From Bacteroides helcogenes P 36-108 (GTDB lineage Bacteria > Bacteroidota > Bacteroidia > Bacteroidales > Bacteroidaceae): a DNA stretch of 64,000 bases. The notes below the pieces were generated by a model that saw only the letters and a program-made list of their open reading frames with translations, made no database searches and was not told where the DNA came from. This document shows, piece after piece, positions 18,028-26,616 of this stretch. The DNA is taken from NCBI RefSeq assembly GCF_000186225.1, contig NC_014933.1, positions 2,604,001 to 2,668,000 of the forward strand, written 5' to 3'. The translations under genes were made by a program, and so were the position numbers. The first letter of the stretch is position 1, and each line of letters begins with the position of its first letter.

Positions 18028-19488
18028 ATGGCATTTCAGAGTAACATAATGATTGTCCGTCACAGATTACTGAAAGAACTGGTAAAACTGTGGAACGATA
18101 ACGAACTTGTGGAGAAAATAGACCGTCTCCCCATCGAATTGAGCCCGAGAAGGTCAAAGCATGCCGGACGCTGTTGTGTGCATAAAGAACGGGCGGTGTG
18201 GAAATACAAATCATTGCCATTGCTGGGGCTGGACATGGAAGATGAAACAGATGAACTGACTCCTTTGTCCGAATATGCGGTACGTGCGCTGGACCGCGCA
18301 GAAAACGGCAAGCCGAAAGAAAATATAATGTGTGTGATAGACGAAGCATGCTCTGCCTGCGTACAGATTAACTATGAAATCACTAATCTTTGCCGTGGCT
18401 GTACGGCACGCAGTTGCCAGGTAAATTGCCCTAAGAAGGCTGTACATGTAAAGGAAAGCGGCCAGGCATGGATAGATCATGATGCATGTATCAGTTGCGG
18501 CATCTGTCATAAGAGTTGTCCTTATCATGCTATTGTCTATATTCCTGTTCCCTGTGAAGAAGCCTGTCCGGTAAAAGCTATCAGTAAGGATGAGAAAGGA
18601 ATAGAGCACATTGATGAAAGCAAATGCATTTATTGTGGAAAATGTCTGAATGCCTGTCCTTTTGGCGCTATCTTTGAAGTTTCACAAGTATTTGATGTAT
18701 TGCACAAAATACGTAAAGGAGAAAAGTTGGTGGCTGTTGTAGCTCCGTCCATATTGGGACAATTTAAGACTACCATCGAACATGTATATGGAGCTTTGAA
18801 GGCTGTAGGGTTTACGGATGTGATTGAAGTGGCTCAAGGAGCCATGGATACCGTCAGCAATGAGGCTCATGAGCTACTTGAAAAACTGGAGGAAGGGCAG
18901 AAATTCATGACGACCTCCTGTTGTCCGTCTTATATAGAACTGGTCAACAAGCATATTTCGGGAATGAAGCCTTATGTCTCTGGCACAGGATCACCAATGT
19001 ATTATACAGCCCGTATCGCCAAAGAAAAGTATCCTGATGCCAAAATTGTTTTCATTGGGCCATGTGTAGCCAAGCGTAAAGAAGCTCAGCGTGACGAGGC
19101 GGTGGATTTCATCATGACTTTTGAAGAAGTGGCTTCTGTGCTGGCAGGGCTGGATATTCCAATGGAGCAGGCGCAACCATACGCTATGAAGTTTACTTCT
19201 GTACGTGAGGCTCATGGCTTTGCACAGGCAGGTGGTGTTATGGGGGCGGTGAAAGCTTATCTCAAAGAAGAAGCGGACAAAATCAATGCCATCCAAGTTG
19301 CCAATCTGGACAAAAAGTCAATCGGTGCTTTGCGCGCTTATGCCAAGTCTGGAAAGGCTCCGGGACAGTTTGTCGAAGTTATGGCGTGTGAGGGTGGATG
19401 TATTACCGGTCCATGTGCCCACAATGAAGTTTCTGCCGGCAAACGCCAGTTGCAGCAGGAACTCATGAAGCAGGAAAAGACCTATTAA
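18028..19488 (+). CDS. [FeFe] hydrogenase, group B
   Basis: 486 residues. It would reduce protons with ferredoxin electrons to release H2 during fermentation. The N-terminal half has clustered cysteines, with two 4Fe-4S motifs (CISCGICHKSCPY and CIYCGKCLNACPF) and additional CxxC sets before them. The H-cluster ligands are all present: P1 is TSCCPSY, P2 is GPCVAKRKEA and P3 is MACEGGCITGPC. The GPC ending of P3 and the Tyr in P1 point to group B rather than classic group A. hydE, hydG and hydF follow directly, so enzyme and cofactor assembly are encoded together. Confidence 0.93.
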   Translation: MAFQSNIMIVRHRLLKELVKLWNDNELVEKIDRLPIELSPRRSKHAGRCCVHKERAVWKYKSLPLLGLDMEDETDELTPLSEYAVRALDRAENGKPKENIMCVIDEACSACVQINYEITNLCRGCTARSCQVNCPKKAVHVKESGQAWIDHDACISCGICHKSCPYHAIVYIPVPCEEACPVKAISKDEKGIEHIDESKCIYCGKCLNACPFGAIFEVSQVFDVLHKIRKGEKLVAVVAPSILGQFKTTIEHVYGALKAVGFTDVIEVAQGAMDTVSNEAHELLEKLEEGQKFMTTSCCPSYIELVNKHISGMKPYVSGTGSPMYYTARIAKEKYPDAKIVFIGPCVAKRKEAQRDEAVDFIMTFEEVASVLAGLDIPMEQAQPYAMKFTSVREAHGFAQAGGVMGAVKAYLKEEADKINAIQVANLDKKSIGALRAYAKSGKAPGQFVEVMACEGGCITGPCAHNEVSAGKRQLQQELMKQEKTY

Positions 19489-19504
19489 AGTGCCGGGGAA
19501 CGGG

Positions 19505-20542
19505 ATGAAAACTTTGGTTGACAAATTACGCAGAGAACGGAAATTAAGTGTCGTAGAGTACAGAACATTATTGTTATGCGAGGATGTAGAAACTTTGGAG
19601 TATCTGCAAGGACAGGCACGCCAGGTTTCACTTGCCCGCTTTGGTAACCGGATTTTTATCCGTGGTCTGATTGAAATAACAAATCGATGCCGTAATAACT
19701 GTTATTACTGCGGAATACGGAAGGAAAACATAAATATCCCCCGTTATGGCCTGACGAAGGAAGAAATTCTGTCGTGCTGCCGTGAAGGATACCATCTTGG
19801 CTTTCGTACCTTTGTATTGCAAGGGGGTGAGTTATCCGGAATGGAGGATGAGCGAATGGTAGAGATTGTTGCCTCTATCCGTCGGGAATTTCCGGATTGT
19901 GCCATTACCTTGTCATTGGGAGAGAAGTCCCGGGAAGTCTATAAATGCTTTTTTGAGGCGGGAGCCAATCGTTATTTGCTTCGCCATGAAACTTATAATG
20001 AAGAGCATTACCGTAAGCTTCATCCGGAAGAACTTTCTTTGCCCCATAGGCTGGAATGTTTGAACTGGCTGAAGGAAATAGGCTATCAGGTAGGAACGGG
20101 TATTATGGTCGGAAGCCCTTACCAGACTATCGGCCATTTGGTGGAAGATCTTCTTTACATAGAGCAGTTCCGTCCCGAAATGATAGGTATGGGACCTTTT
20201 CTCCCACATCATGACACACCGTTTGCTTCATATCCGCCGGGGAGTATGAGGCTTACTTTGAAATTGCTCTCCATTTTTCGGCTGATGCATCCCGGTGCCC
20301 TGATCCCTTCTACCACGGCACTTGCAACACTTGCACCAGACGGACGGGAACGGGGAATTCTGGCAGGCGCCAATGTCGTTATGCCCAATCTTTCTCCGCA
20401 GAGCCAGCGACAGAAGTATTCACTTTACGACAATAAGGCTTCTTTGGGAGCCGAAGCTGCCGAAGGATTGAGAATGCTGGAAAATAAGCTGAACAATATC
20501 GGCTATAAAATATCTAAGGACAGAGGAGACTATAATCACTAA
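19505..20542 (+). CDS. hydE: [FeFe] hydrogenase H-cluster maturase HydE
   Basis: About 345 residues, a radical SAM enzyme. The CxxxCxxC cluster motif is C62, C66 and C69 (NRCRNNCYYCGI). GGE-type SAM-binding (LQGGELSG) and the BATS-type C-terminal region (PNLSPQSQRQKY, then YDNKASLGAEAAEGL) follow. HydE works with HydG and HydF to build the dithiolate-bridged di-iron subcluster. I chose the ATG at 19505 with GGGG upstream, not the GTG at 19490. The gap to the hydrogenase gene is 16 bp. Confidence 0.94.
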   Translation: MKTLVDKLRRERKLSVVEYRTLLLCEDVETLEYLQGQARQVSLARFGNRIFIRGLIEITNRCRNNCYYCGIRKENINIPRYGLTKEEILSCCREGYHLGFRTFVLQGGELSGMEDERMVEIVASIRREFPDCAITLSLGEKSREVYKCFFEAGANRYLLRHETYNEEHYRKLHPEELSLPHRLECLNWLKEIGYQVGTGIMVGSPYQTIGHLVEDLLYIEQFRPEMIGMGPFLPHHDTPFASYPPGSMRLTLKLLSIFRLMHPGALIPSTTALATLAPDGRERGILAGANVVMPNLSPQSQRQKYSLYDNKASLGAEAAEGLRMLENKLNNIGYKISKDRGDYNH

Positions 20543-20554
20543 TCATTGTAACAC

Positions 20555-21973
20555 GTGTATAATATAAAGTCAAAACAAGCGAAAGAATTCATCGATCATC
20601 AAGAAATACTTGATACGTTGAAGTATGCTTACGATAATCGCAATAACCGTATGCTCATTGAGAGTCTGATTGAAAAGGCTTCTCTTTGTCGCGGACTTTC
20701 CCATCGGGAGGCAGCCTTACTATTGGAATGTGACCAGCCTGATCTGATGGAACGTATTTTTCATCTGGCAAAAGAAATAAAACGGAAATTCTATGGCAAT
20801 CGCATTGTAATGTTTGCTCCATTGTATTTGTCTAATTATTGTGTGAACGGTTGCGTATATTGTCCCTATCATGCCAAAAACCGCACTATTACCCGTAAAA
20901 AGCTTTCTCAGGAAGAAATACGACGGGAAGTGGTTGCTCTGCAAGACATGGGGCATAAGCGCTTGGCACTGGAAGTCGGTGAGGACCCGCGGCGTAATCC
21001 TATTGATTACATCTTGGAATCCATACGGACAATTTACGGTATTCATCACAAAAATGGAGCGATCCGCAGGGTGAACGTGAATATTGCAGCTACAACGGTG
21101 GAGAACTATCGTCGGTTGAAAGATGCTGGTATAGGGACATATATTCTTTTTCAGGAAACCTATGATAAAGAGAATTATGAAGCTTTGCATCCCACCGGCC
21201 CGAAGAGCGATTATGCTTATCACACCGAGGCCATGGATCGTGCTATGGAAGGTGGCATAGACGATGTGGGGATAGGTGTATTGTTCGGACTGAATACTTA
21301 CCGGTACGATTTTGTAGGGCTGTTAATGCATGCCGAGCATCTGGAGGCTACTTTCGGGGTAGGACCGCATACTGTTAGTGTTCCCCGTATTTGTCCGGCT
21401 AATGACATTTCCACACACGACTTTCCCAATGCAATTTCCGATGAAATGTTTTGTCGTATTGTGGCAGTTATCCGAATAGCAGTGCCTTATACCGGTATGA
21501 TTATTTCAACCCGTGAGCCGGAAACAGTACGTCGCAGAGTCCTTGAACTCGGAATTTCACAAATCAGCGGTGGTTCTCGTACCAGTGTTGGTGGTTATGC
21601 TGTACCTGAAACTATAGAAGAAAACTCCGCACAGTTTGATGTCAGTGACAGGCGCACATTGGATGAGATTGTCAACTGGCTGTTAGATCTTGGGCATATT
21701 CCCAGCTTCTGTACAGCATGTTACCGTGAAGGGCGCACCGGTGATCGTTTCATGTCACTGGTAAAGCGCGGGCAGATTGCCAATTGTTGCCAGCCGAATG
21801 CTCTGATGACACTGAAAGAATATTTGGAAGATTATGCTTCACCTGATACGAAGGAGAAGGGAATTCACCTGATTCGTGAAGAACTGGAGCATATTCCCAA
21901 TCCCAAGATTCGTGGGATTGCTTTAAAGAACCTGCAAGAAATAGAGAATGGAAAAAGAGACTTCAGATTTTAA
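20555..21973 (+). CDS. hydG: [FeFe] hydrogenase H-cluster maturase HydG
   Basis: 472 residues. This radical SAM tyrosine lyase makes the CO and CN ligands of the H-cluster. The CxxxCxxC motif is C96, C100 and C103 (NYCVNGCVYCPYH). The C-terminal auxiliary cluster motif is visible in CTACYREGRTGDRF and, about 20 residues on, NCCQPNA. The start is GTG (20555), which gives the N-terminus MYNIKSKQAKEFID expected for HydG; no ATG fits. It ends 26 bp inside hydF, so the two are translationally coupled. Confidence 0.95.
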   Translation: MYNIKSKQAKEFIDHQEILDTLKYAYDNRNNRMLIESLIEKASLCRGLSHREAALLLECDQPDLMERIFHLAKEIKRKFYGNRIVMFAPLYLSNYCVNGCVYCPYHAKNRTITRKKLSQEEIRREVVALQDMGHKRLALEVGEDPRRNPIDYILESIRTIYGIHHKNGAIRRVNVNIAATTVENYRRLKDAGIGTYILFQETYDKENYEALHPTGPKSDYAYHTEAMDRAMEGGIDDVGIGVLFGLNTYRYDFVGLLMHAEHLEATFGVGPHTVSVPRICPANDISTHDFPNAISDEMFCRIVAVIRIAVPYTGMIISTREPETVRRRVLELGISQISGGSRTSVGGYAVPETIEENSAQFDVSDRRTLDEIVNWLLDLGHIPSFCTACYREGRTGDRFMSLVKRGQIANCCQPNALMTLKEYLEDYASPDTKEKGIHLIREELEHIPNPKIRGIALKNLQEIENGKRDFRF

Positions 21974-23156
21974 GACTCCCAATGCAAACCGTCTGCATAT
22001 TGCCATTTTCGGGCGGAGGAATAGTGGTAAGTCCAGCCTTGTCAATGCCTTGACAGGGCAGGATACGGCTTTGGTCTCATCTGTTCCGGGCACTACAACC
22101 GACCCCGTGATGAAAGCTATGGAAGTACATCTTCTTGGCTCCTGTCTTTTCATAGATACTCCCGGCTTTGATGACGATGAGAACAAATTGGGAGAGATGC
22201 GTGTAGAGCGTACTTTGCAGATAGTAGAAAGAACGGATATTGCCTTGTTGCTTTGTGAAGATGGAGGTATTCTGGAAAAAGAGTGGTTTGGTATGCTGAC
22301 CGAACGCAAAATTCCGATAGTTCCGGTTCTTAATAAATTCGATCTTCGTACAGATGTTGATAGATTGGCTTCGGATATTGAAAGAATCTTCGGGCAATAT
22401 CCTGTTATTGTCAGTGCCCAAAAACTTATCGGTATTCAAAATATATTCCGGGCTATTCTTGAGAAGTTACCCGAAGATTTCGGCGAACAAACCATTACCG
22501 GAGGACTGGTTGGAGAGGGTGATGTCGTTCTTCTGGTAATGCCGCAAGACATACAGGCTCCCAAAGGCCGGCTTATTTTGCCTCAGGTTCAGACTATTCG
22601 TGAACTGCTGGAAAAGAGGTGTTTGGTGATGAGTTGCACTACTGACAAATTTCAAGTTACTCTGCAGGCCCTTATCCGCCCTCCCAAACTGATTATTACC
22701 GATTCACAGGTATTCCCGGTTGTTTTTCGTCAGAAGCCCGCCGAAAGTCAGCTTACTTCTTTTTCCGTACTTTTTGCAGGTTATAAAGGAGATATCGGTT
22801 ATTTTACAGAAGGGGCGTTCGCTATCGGTAACCTTACCACACAATCCCGTGTGTTGATAGCTGAAGCCTGTACCCATGCCCCGCTGACGGAAGATATCGG
22901 CAGAGTCAAAATCCCCCGTTTATTGCGGAAAAGCGTCGGTGAAGATTTGCATATAGATATGGTGTCCGGTCATGATTTTCCCCAAGACCTTTCCGGTTAC
23001 GATCTTATTATTCATTGCGGTGCGTGCATGTTCAACCGGAAGTATGTACTTAGCCGGATTACAAGTGCCCGCATCCAAGGTGTTCCAATGACGAATTACG
23101 GAGTTGCCATAGCCTATCTGACCGGAATATTGGATAAAATAAGCTTGAATTCTTAG
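21948..23156 (+). CDS. hydF: [FeFe] hydrogenase maturation GTPase HydF
   Basis: 402 residues. HydF is the scaffold that carries the 2Fe precluster to the hydrogenase. G1 is GRRNSGKSS (22-30), G3 is DTPGFDD and G4 is NKFD. The C-terminal cluster-binding region shows IHCGACMFNRKY with an upstream cysteine and histidine (EACTHAPLTEDIG), the HydF iron-sulfur site. It overlaps hydG by 26 bp and closes the hydrogenase operon. Confidence 0.94.
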   Translation: MEKETSDFKTPNANRLHIAIFGRRNSGKSSLVNALTGQDTALVSSVPGTTTDPVMKAMEVHLLGSCLFIDTPGFDDDENKLGEMRVERTLQIVERTDIALLLCEDGGILEKEWFGMLTERKIPIVPVLNKFDLRTDVDRLASDIERIFGQYPVIVSAQKLIGIQNIFRAILEKLPEDFGEQTITGGLVGEGDVVLLVMPQDIQAPKGRLILPQVQTIRELLEKRCLVMSCTTDKFQVTLQALIRPPKLIITDSQVFPVVFRQKPAESQLTSFSVLFAGYKGDIGYFTEGAFAIGNLTTQSRVLIAEACTHAPLTEDIGRVKIPRLLRKSVGEDLHIDMVSGHDFPQDLSGYDLIIHCGACMFNRKYVLSRITSARIQGVPMTNYGVAIAYLTGILDKISLNS

Positions 23157-23209
23157 ACGGCCTCTCCAAATCTCGAATCCAGTGTTAATTATATTTAATA
23201 TATAGGTAT

Positions 23210-23246
23210 CTTGTATTACAAGGTATTTATGCAATGCATATATTTG
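23210..23246 (+). promoter_or_regulatory. Putative PadR operator and promoter
   Basis: The palindrome CTTGTATTACAAG (23210-23222) lies just ahead of the consensus -7 element TATATTTG (23239-23246). A second short palindrome, TGCAATGCA, abuts the -7 element. PadR proteins usually repress their own promoter from such sites; here this is inference. Confidence 0.5.
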
Positions 23247-23297
23247 TGCAATACATAGAATATGGTAAATATTGATATAATTTGAAAAGAAATAAAA

Positions 23298-23624
23298 ATG
23301 GATGTAAATAATGTAAAGTCGCAGATGCGTAAAGGCATGCTTGAGTATTGTATCATGCTATTGCTTCACAAGGAACCGGCTTATGCTTCGGATATTATCC
23401 AGAAGTTGAAAGAAGCCCGGTTGATTGTAGTGGAAGGGACACTTTATCCGTTACTCACCCGTTTGAAGAATGATGATCTTTTGGGCTATGAATGGATTGA
23501 GTCCACCCAGGGACCACCCCGTAAGTATTATTGCTTGACGGAAAAAGGAGAAATTTTTCTTGGTGAACTGGAAATTTCCTGGAGGGAACTGAGTGAGACG
23601 GTTGATCATATAGCCAACAGTTAA
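23298..23624 (+). CDS. PadR-family transcriptional regulator
   Basis: 108 residues with the PadR winged helix. MRKGMLEYCIMLLLHKEPAY and IVVEGTLYPLLTRLKNDDLL are the recognition and wing segments, and GPPRKYYCLTEKGEIFL is the family hallmark. There is no long C-terminal dimerisation arm, so this is the short PadR-s2 type. It is followed 64 bp later by a PspC-domain gene, a recurrent pair, and probably represses this two-gene unit. Confidence 0.92.
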   Translation: MDVNNVKSQMRKGMLEYCIMLLLHKEPAYASDIIQKLKEARLIVVEGTLYPLLTRLKNDDLLGYEWIESTQGPPRKYYCLTEKGEIFLGELEISWRELSETVDHIANS

Positions 23625-23688
23625 ATTTGGAAATGAACTTGGAATTTTCAATCGAATAGTAAATAGTTAAATCATAAAAAATATAGCA

Positions 23689-24804
23689 ATGAAAAAGACA
23701 TTAACTGTAAACTTGGGCGGAACAGTTTTCAATATAGATGATGATGCTTACCGCCTTTTGGATAACTACCTGAGTAATCTCAAACTGCACTTTCGCAAGG
23801 TGGCCGATGCAGATGAGATTGTAGATGATATAGAACGCCGTATCTCCGAACTGTTTGCCGAGAAGCTTTCAGCCGGTTCGCAAGTCATCACCATTGCTGA
23901 TGTGGAAGAGGTGATTGCCCGCATGGGAAAACCGGAAGAGATGGAAACAGGAGAGGGTAGTGACAGTTCGGCTTCCAGTAATACAAATACCGGTAGCGGA
24001 TATGGTGCAGGTTCATGGAACGGCGGTAGTACCGCTGACAGTAATTTGCCACGTCGTCGCCTTTACCGTAATCCGGACGATAAGATGCTGGGTGGTGTCA
24101 TCAGTGGACTGGCTGCTTATTTGGGGTGGGACGTAACTTTGCTTCGCTTGTTGCTGCTTGTTATCCTTATCTGTGGTTATGGCACTTTGATACCGGTATA
24201 TATTGTATGTTGGCTGGTTATTCCGGAAGCCTGTACGGCGGCAGAGAAGTTGCATATGCGCGGTGAGGCCGTTACCGTGGAAAATATAGGGAAAACCGTG
24301 ACCGATGGTTTCGAGAAAGTTTCCAACGGTGTAAATGATTATATGAGGTCCGACAAACCCCGTACATTCCTGCAAAAAGTGGGGGATACATTTGTAATGG
24401 TAGCCGGATGGTTCCTGAAACTCTGTCTGGTGATATTCGCCATTATTTGTAGTCCTGTATTGTTTGCATTCGGGATAGCATTTGTGGTTCTGTTGTTTGT
24501 GGCAATTGCGGTAGCCATTGGTGGTGGTGCTGCGCTAATTTCTCTTTTTCCTATGGCCGATGTAGTGCTTCCTACTTCACCTCTTTCTGCCATTGTGATG
24601 TACATAGCCGGTATTTTGTTGGTAGGAATTCCTTTGGTAAGCCTTGTATGGGCCATCTTTAGCCAGCTATTTAAATGGCAACCCATGAATGTCGGTCTGA
24701 AGTGGACGCTTGTCATCCTTTGGATTGTAAGTGCCGCTTGTTTCGGTATCTGCTTTGCCGTACAAGGGGCTACTTTTCCGGAAATTGGTATTTTCCATAT
24801 CTGA
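23689..24804 (+). CDS. PspC-domain membrane protein
   Basis: 371 residues. The N-terminal about 85 residues (MKKTLTVNLGGTVFNIDDDA, then ISELFAEKLSAGSQVITIAD) form a soluble domain typical of these Bacteroidota proteins. A Ser/Gly-rich linker leads to the PspC domain at about 123-185 (RNPDDKMLGGVISGLAAYLG, then YIVCWLVIPE). Two or three further helical pairs run to the C-terminus. PspC proteins are linked to envelope stress, and control by the adjacent PadR is likely. The exact signal is unknown. Confidence 0.88.
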   Translation: MKKTLTVNLGGTVFNIDDDAYRLLDNYLSNLKLHFRKVADADEIVDDIERRISELFAEKLSAGSQVITIADVEEVIARMGKPEEMETGEGSDSSASSNTNTGSGYGAGSWNGGSTADSNLPRRRLYRNPDDKMLGGVISGLAAYLGWDVTLLRLLLLVILICGYGTLIPVYIVCWLVIPEACTAAEKLHMRGEAVTVENIGKTVTDGFEKVSNGVNDYMRSDKPRTFLQKVGDTFVMVAGWFLKLCLVIFAIICSPVLFAFGIAFVVLLFVAIAVAIGGGAALISLFPMADVVLPTSPLSAIVMYIAGILLVGIPLVSLVWAIFSQLFKWQPMNVGLKWTLVILWIVSAACFGICFAVQGATFPEIGIFHI

Positions 24805-24864
24805 TGACGAAAGGAAAAGAATGAATATTGTGTAATATAAAGAATTAATATATTGTAAAACAGT

Positions 24865-24918
24865 GAATTAATATCTTGTCGGCGAGAAGTTAACATCGTG
24901 CTGACAAGATATTAATTC
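24865..24918. repeat. 16-bp perfect inverted repeat
   Basis: GAATTAATATCTTGTC (24865-24880) and its complement (24903-24918). Allowing one mismatch, the arms extend to about 19 bp, with a loop of about 16 nt. It could terminate the PspC transcript or be a protein-binding site. It is not followed by a long T run. Confidence 0.7.
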
Positions 24919-24969
24919 TTTAAAAGAAAATCCTTTCTTGAAAAAAAGTTATTTTCTTTATTCGAATAT

Positions 24970-25000
24970 TTTGTAATTTCATTTCTTGACATTACCTTTG
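24970..25000 (+). promoter_or_regulatory. Capsule locus promoter
   Basis: TTTG (24970-24973), a 19-nt spacer, then TACCTTTG (24993-25000): a full match to the Bacteroides vegetative promoter. Transcription would begin near 25007. No inverted repeats flank it as they do at invertible B. fragilis capsule promoters. Confidence 0.8.
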
Positions 25001-25166
25001 CGTCCATTAAACGAACATCTATTGAACGCAAAGTTATTCCTGACTTGTTCGTTGATGTTGATTTATAGGCATTTTTTGCCAATGCGGTTTTGAAAGAGCA
25101 AGTGTCTCGATCGGACCGCGAAGCGTATCCGGAATCTTCTTTCTATCATCTAATTGACTTCCTCAA

Positions 25167-25703
25167 GTGTCTGAAACACAGAAATATTGGTTTGCAGCCC
25201 GTACATTAAGCAAACAAGAGTTTGCCGTCCAAAAGCGCATTGAGAAGCTGAATTTAGAGGAAAAAATGGACGTGGAATGCTATCTTCCTACCCGCACTGT
25301 TGTCACGCAATTAAAATATCGCAGGAAGCGTAGTGTCGTACCTGTTGCCCGTGGTTTGATTTTTATCCATGCTACTAAGCAGTCTGCTTGTGACATTCCC
25401 AATATTTATGGTGTCCAAGTCTTTTATATGAAAGACCTTTCCACACACTCCATGTTGGTAGTTCCTGACAAACAGATGCAAGACTTCATGTTTGTCATGG
25501 ATTTGAATCCCGATGGTGTAAGCTTTGATAACGAACCTCTCACTATCGGCAGGAAGGTCACGGTTGTAAAAGGGGAATTCAGTGGCATTGAAGGTGAAAT
25601 TGCCACAGAGGCTAATAAAACCTATGTTGTCATCCGTATTACGGGCGTCTTGGTGGCAAGTATCAAAGTTCCCAAATCCTATCTGAAAGTAATTAAAAAT
25701 TGA
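25167..25703 (+). CDS. upxY: UpxY-family transcription antiterminator
   Basis: 178 residues, a specialised NusG paralogue. The NGN domain (KYWFAARTLSKQEFAVQKRI, then YLPTRTVVTQLKYRRKRSVV) is followed by a KOW domain at about 125-175 (VTVVKGEFSGIEGEIATEA). UpxY proteins let RNA polymerase read through the capsule leader and so switch on their own locus only. The start is GTG at 25167; the next ATG (25266) would remove the first NGN strand and helix. It is the first gene of the locus. Confidence 0.92.
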   Translation: MSETQKYWFAARTLSKQEFAVQKRIEKLNLEEKMDVECYLPTRTVVTQLKYRRKRSVVPVARGLIFIHATKQSACDIPNIYGVQVFYMKDLSTHSMLVVPDKQMQDFMFVMDLNPDGVSFDNEPLTIGRKVTVVKGEFSGIEGEIATEANKTYVVIRITGVLVASIKVPKSYLKVIKN

Positions 25704-25838
25704 TTATTCTTACTATTTTTTTTATTGTATATTTATTGTCATAAACTGCATGTTGTTTAGGACAATAATACTTTGTCATACCGTTTTTATCGAAGGATCT
25801 TCTTTTCTTCCCGGTAAATATAAAAACTCAATACAAAG

Positions 25839-26324
25839 ATGAATTCTTTACTTTCTCGTGCTCTTGAGCTTCAGCAAAGAGCTCATGATCTTATGTATCT
25901 GGACATTTATGGTGAATCTGTCTATTCTGATGACTTTTGTTGTCTGAATAAAGAGGTACTTGTCAAATCCGATTCTCTGTTTTCTGAAAAAGGCTCTGGC
26001 GTTGAAGAAGAAGCCAATCTGTGTCTTGCCCTTTTGATGGGTTACAATGCCACAATCTATGATAATGGAGATAAAGGGCAAAAGAAGCAGGCTGTCTTAG
26101 ATCGCATCTCTGAAATTCTGGAACAACTTCCGGCTTCTTTATTGAAAGTCCGTTTGTTGGCTTGTTGCTATGGGGAGGTCTATGAGGCTACCTTGCTTCA
26201 AGAGGCTTATGCGATTATTGATGGCTGGAATAAGGAGAATTTGACAAAAGAACAAACGGAGGTTATAGAGGAGTTGAAGAATATAGAGGCGAATCCGTAT
26301 CCATTTGAGGAAGTAAAAGGATGA
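25839..26324 (+). CDS. upxZ: UpxZ-family antiterminator inhibitor
   Basis: 161 residues, helical. The N-terminus MNSLLSRALELQQRAHDLMY and the segment EEEANLCLALLMGYNATIYD match the family. UpxZ proteins inhibit the UpxY proteins of other capsule loci, so that one capsule dominates per cell. It is second in the locus, the canonical position, 135 bp after upxY. Confidence 0.9.
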   Translation: MNSLLSRALELQQRAHDLMYLDIYGESVYSDDFCCLNKEVLVKSDSLFSEKGSGVEEEANLCLALLMGYNATIYDNGDKGQKKQAVLDRISEILEQLPASLLKVRLLACCYGEVYEATLLQEAYAIIDGWNKENLTKEQTEVIEELKNIEANPYPFEEVKG

Positions 26325-26616
26325 TATCGGCTCTGGATTTTACATGATCTGTTTTGCGTATGAATGTGTTATACTATAATTTTCATTGTAAGAATAATGA
26401 TGAAAAGTTTCACATGTTTCTGTATTAAACTTAGTAAAACAGTATTCGATAAAATAATAAAGATGTTAATTGCTCTATTGGGTTTTTAGTAAGTATTTTT
26501 TATTAATTTTTATAGTGATTTTTTGTAAGATGTCATTCTGACTGTCTTACGTTATGGTTATATCCCAATTTGAGCACAAATAAAATGGTGCTATTATCCA
26601 TAAAACTGATATTTTA
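26325..26616. other. AT-rich spacer after upxZ
   Basis: 292 bp of very AT-rich sequence. I see no promoter with the Bacteroides motif, no terminator and no ORF. It marks the start of the low-GC cassette. Confidence 0.5.

Larger units (their letters stand above)
24805..25166 (+). other. Intergenic regulatory region ahead of the capsule locus
   Basis: 362 bp without a gene. It holds a large hairpin (24865-24918), the capsule promoter (24970-25000), a 7-bp inverted repeat AACGAAC/GTTCGTT at 25010-25016 and 25047-25053, and a leader of roughly 160 nt to upxY. Confidence 0.75.

Noticed and set aside
25010..25053. AACGAAC/GTTCGTT as arms of an invertible capsule promoter
   Set aside because: The promoter (24970-25000) lies outside the repeats, and the arms are only 7 bp, far shorter than known invertible-promoter repeats.
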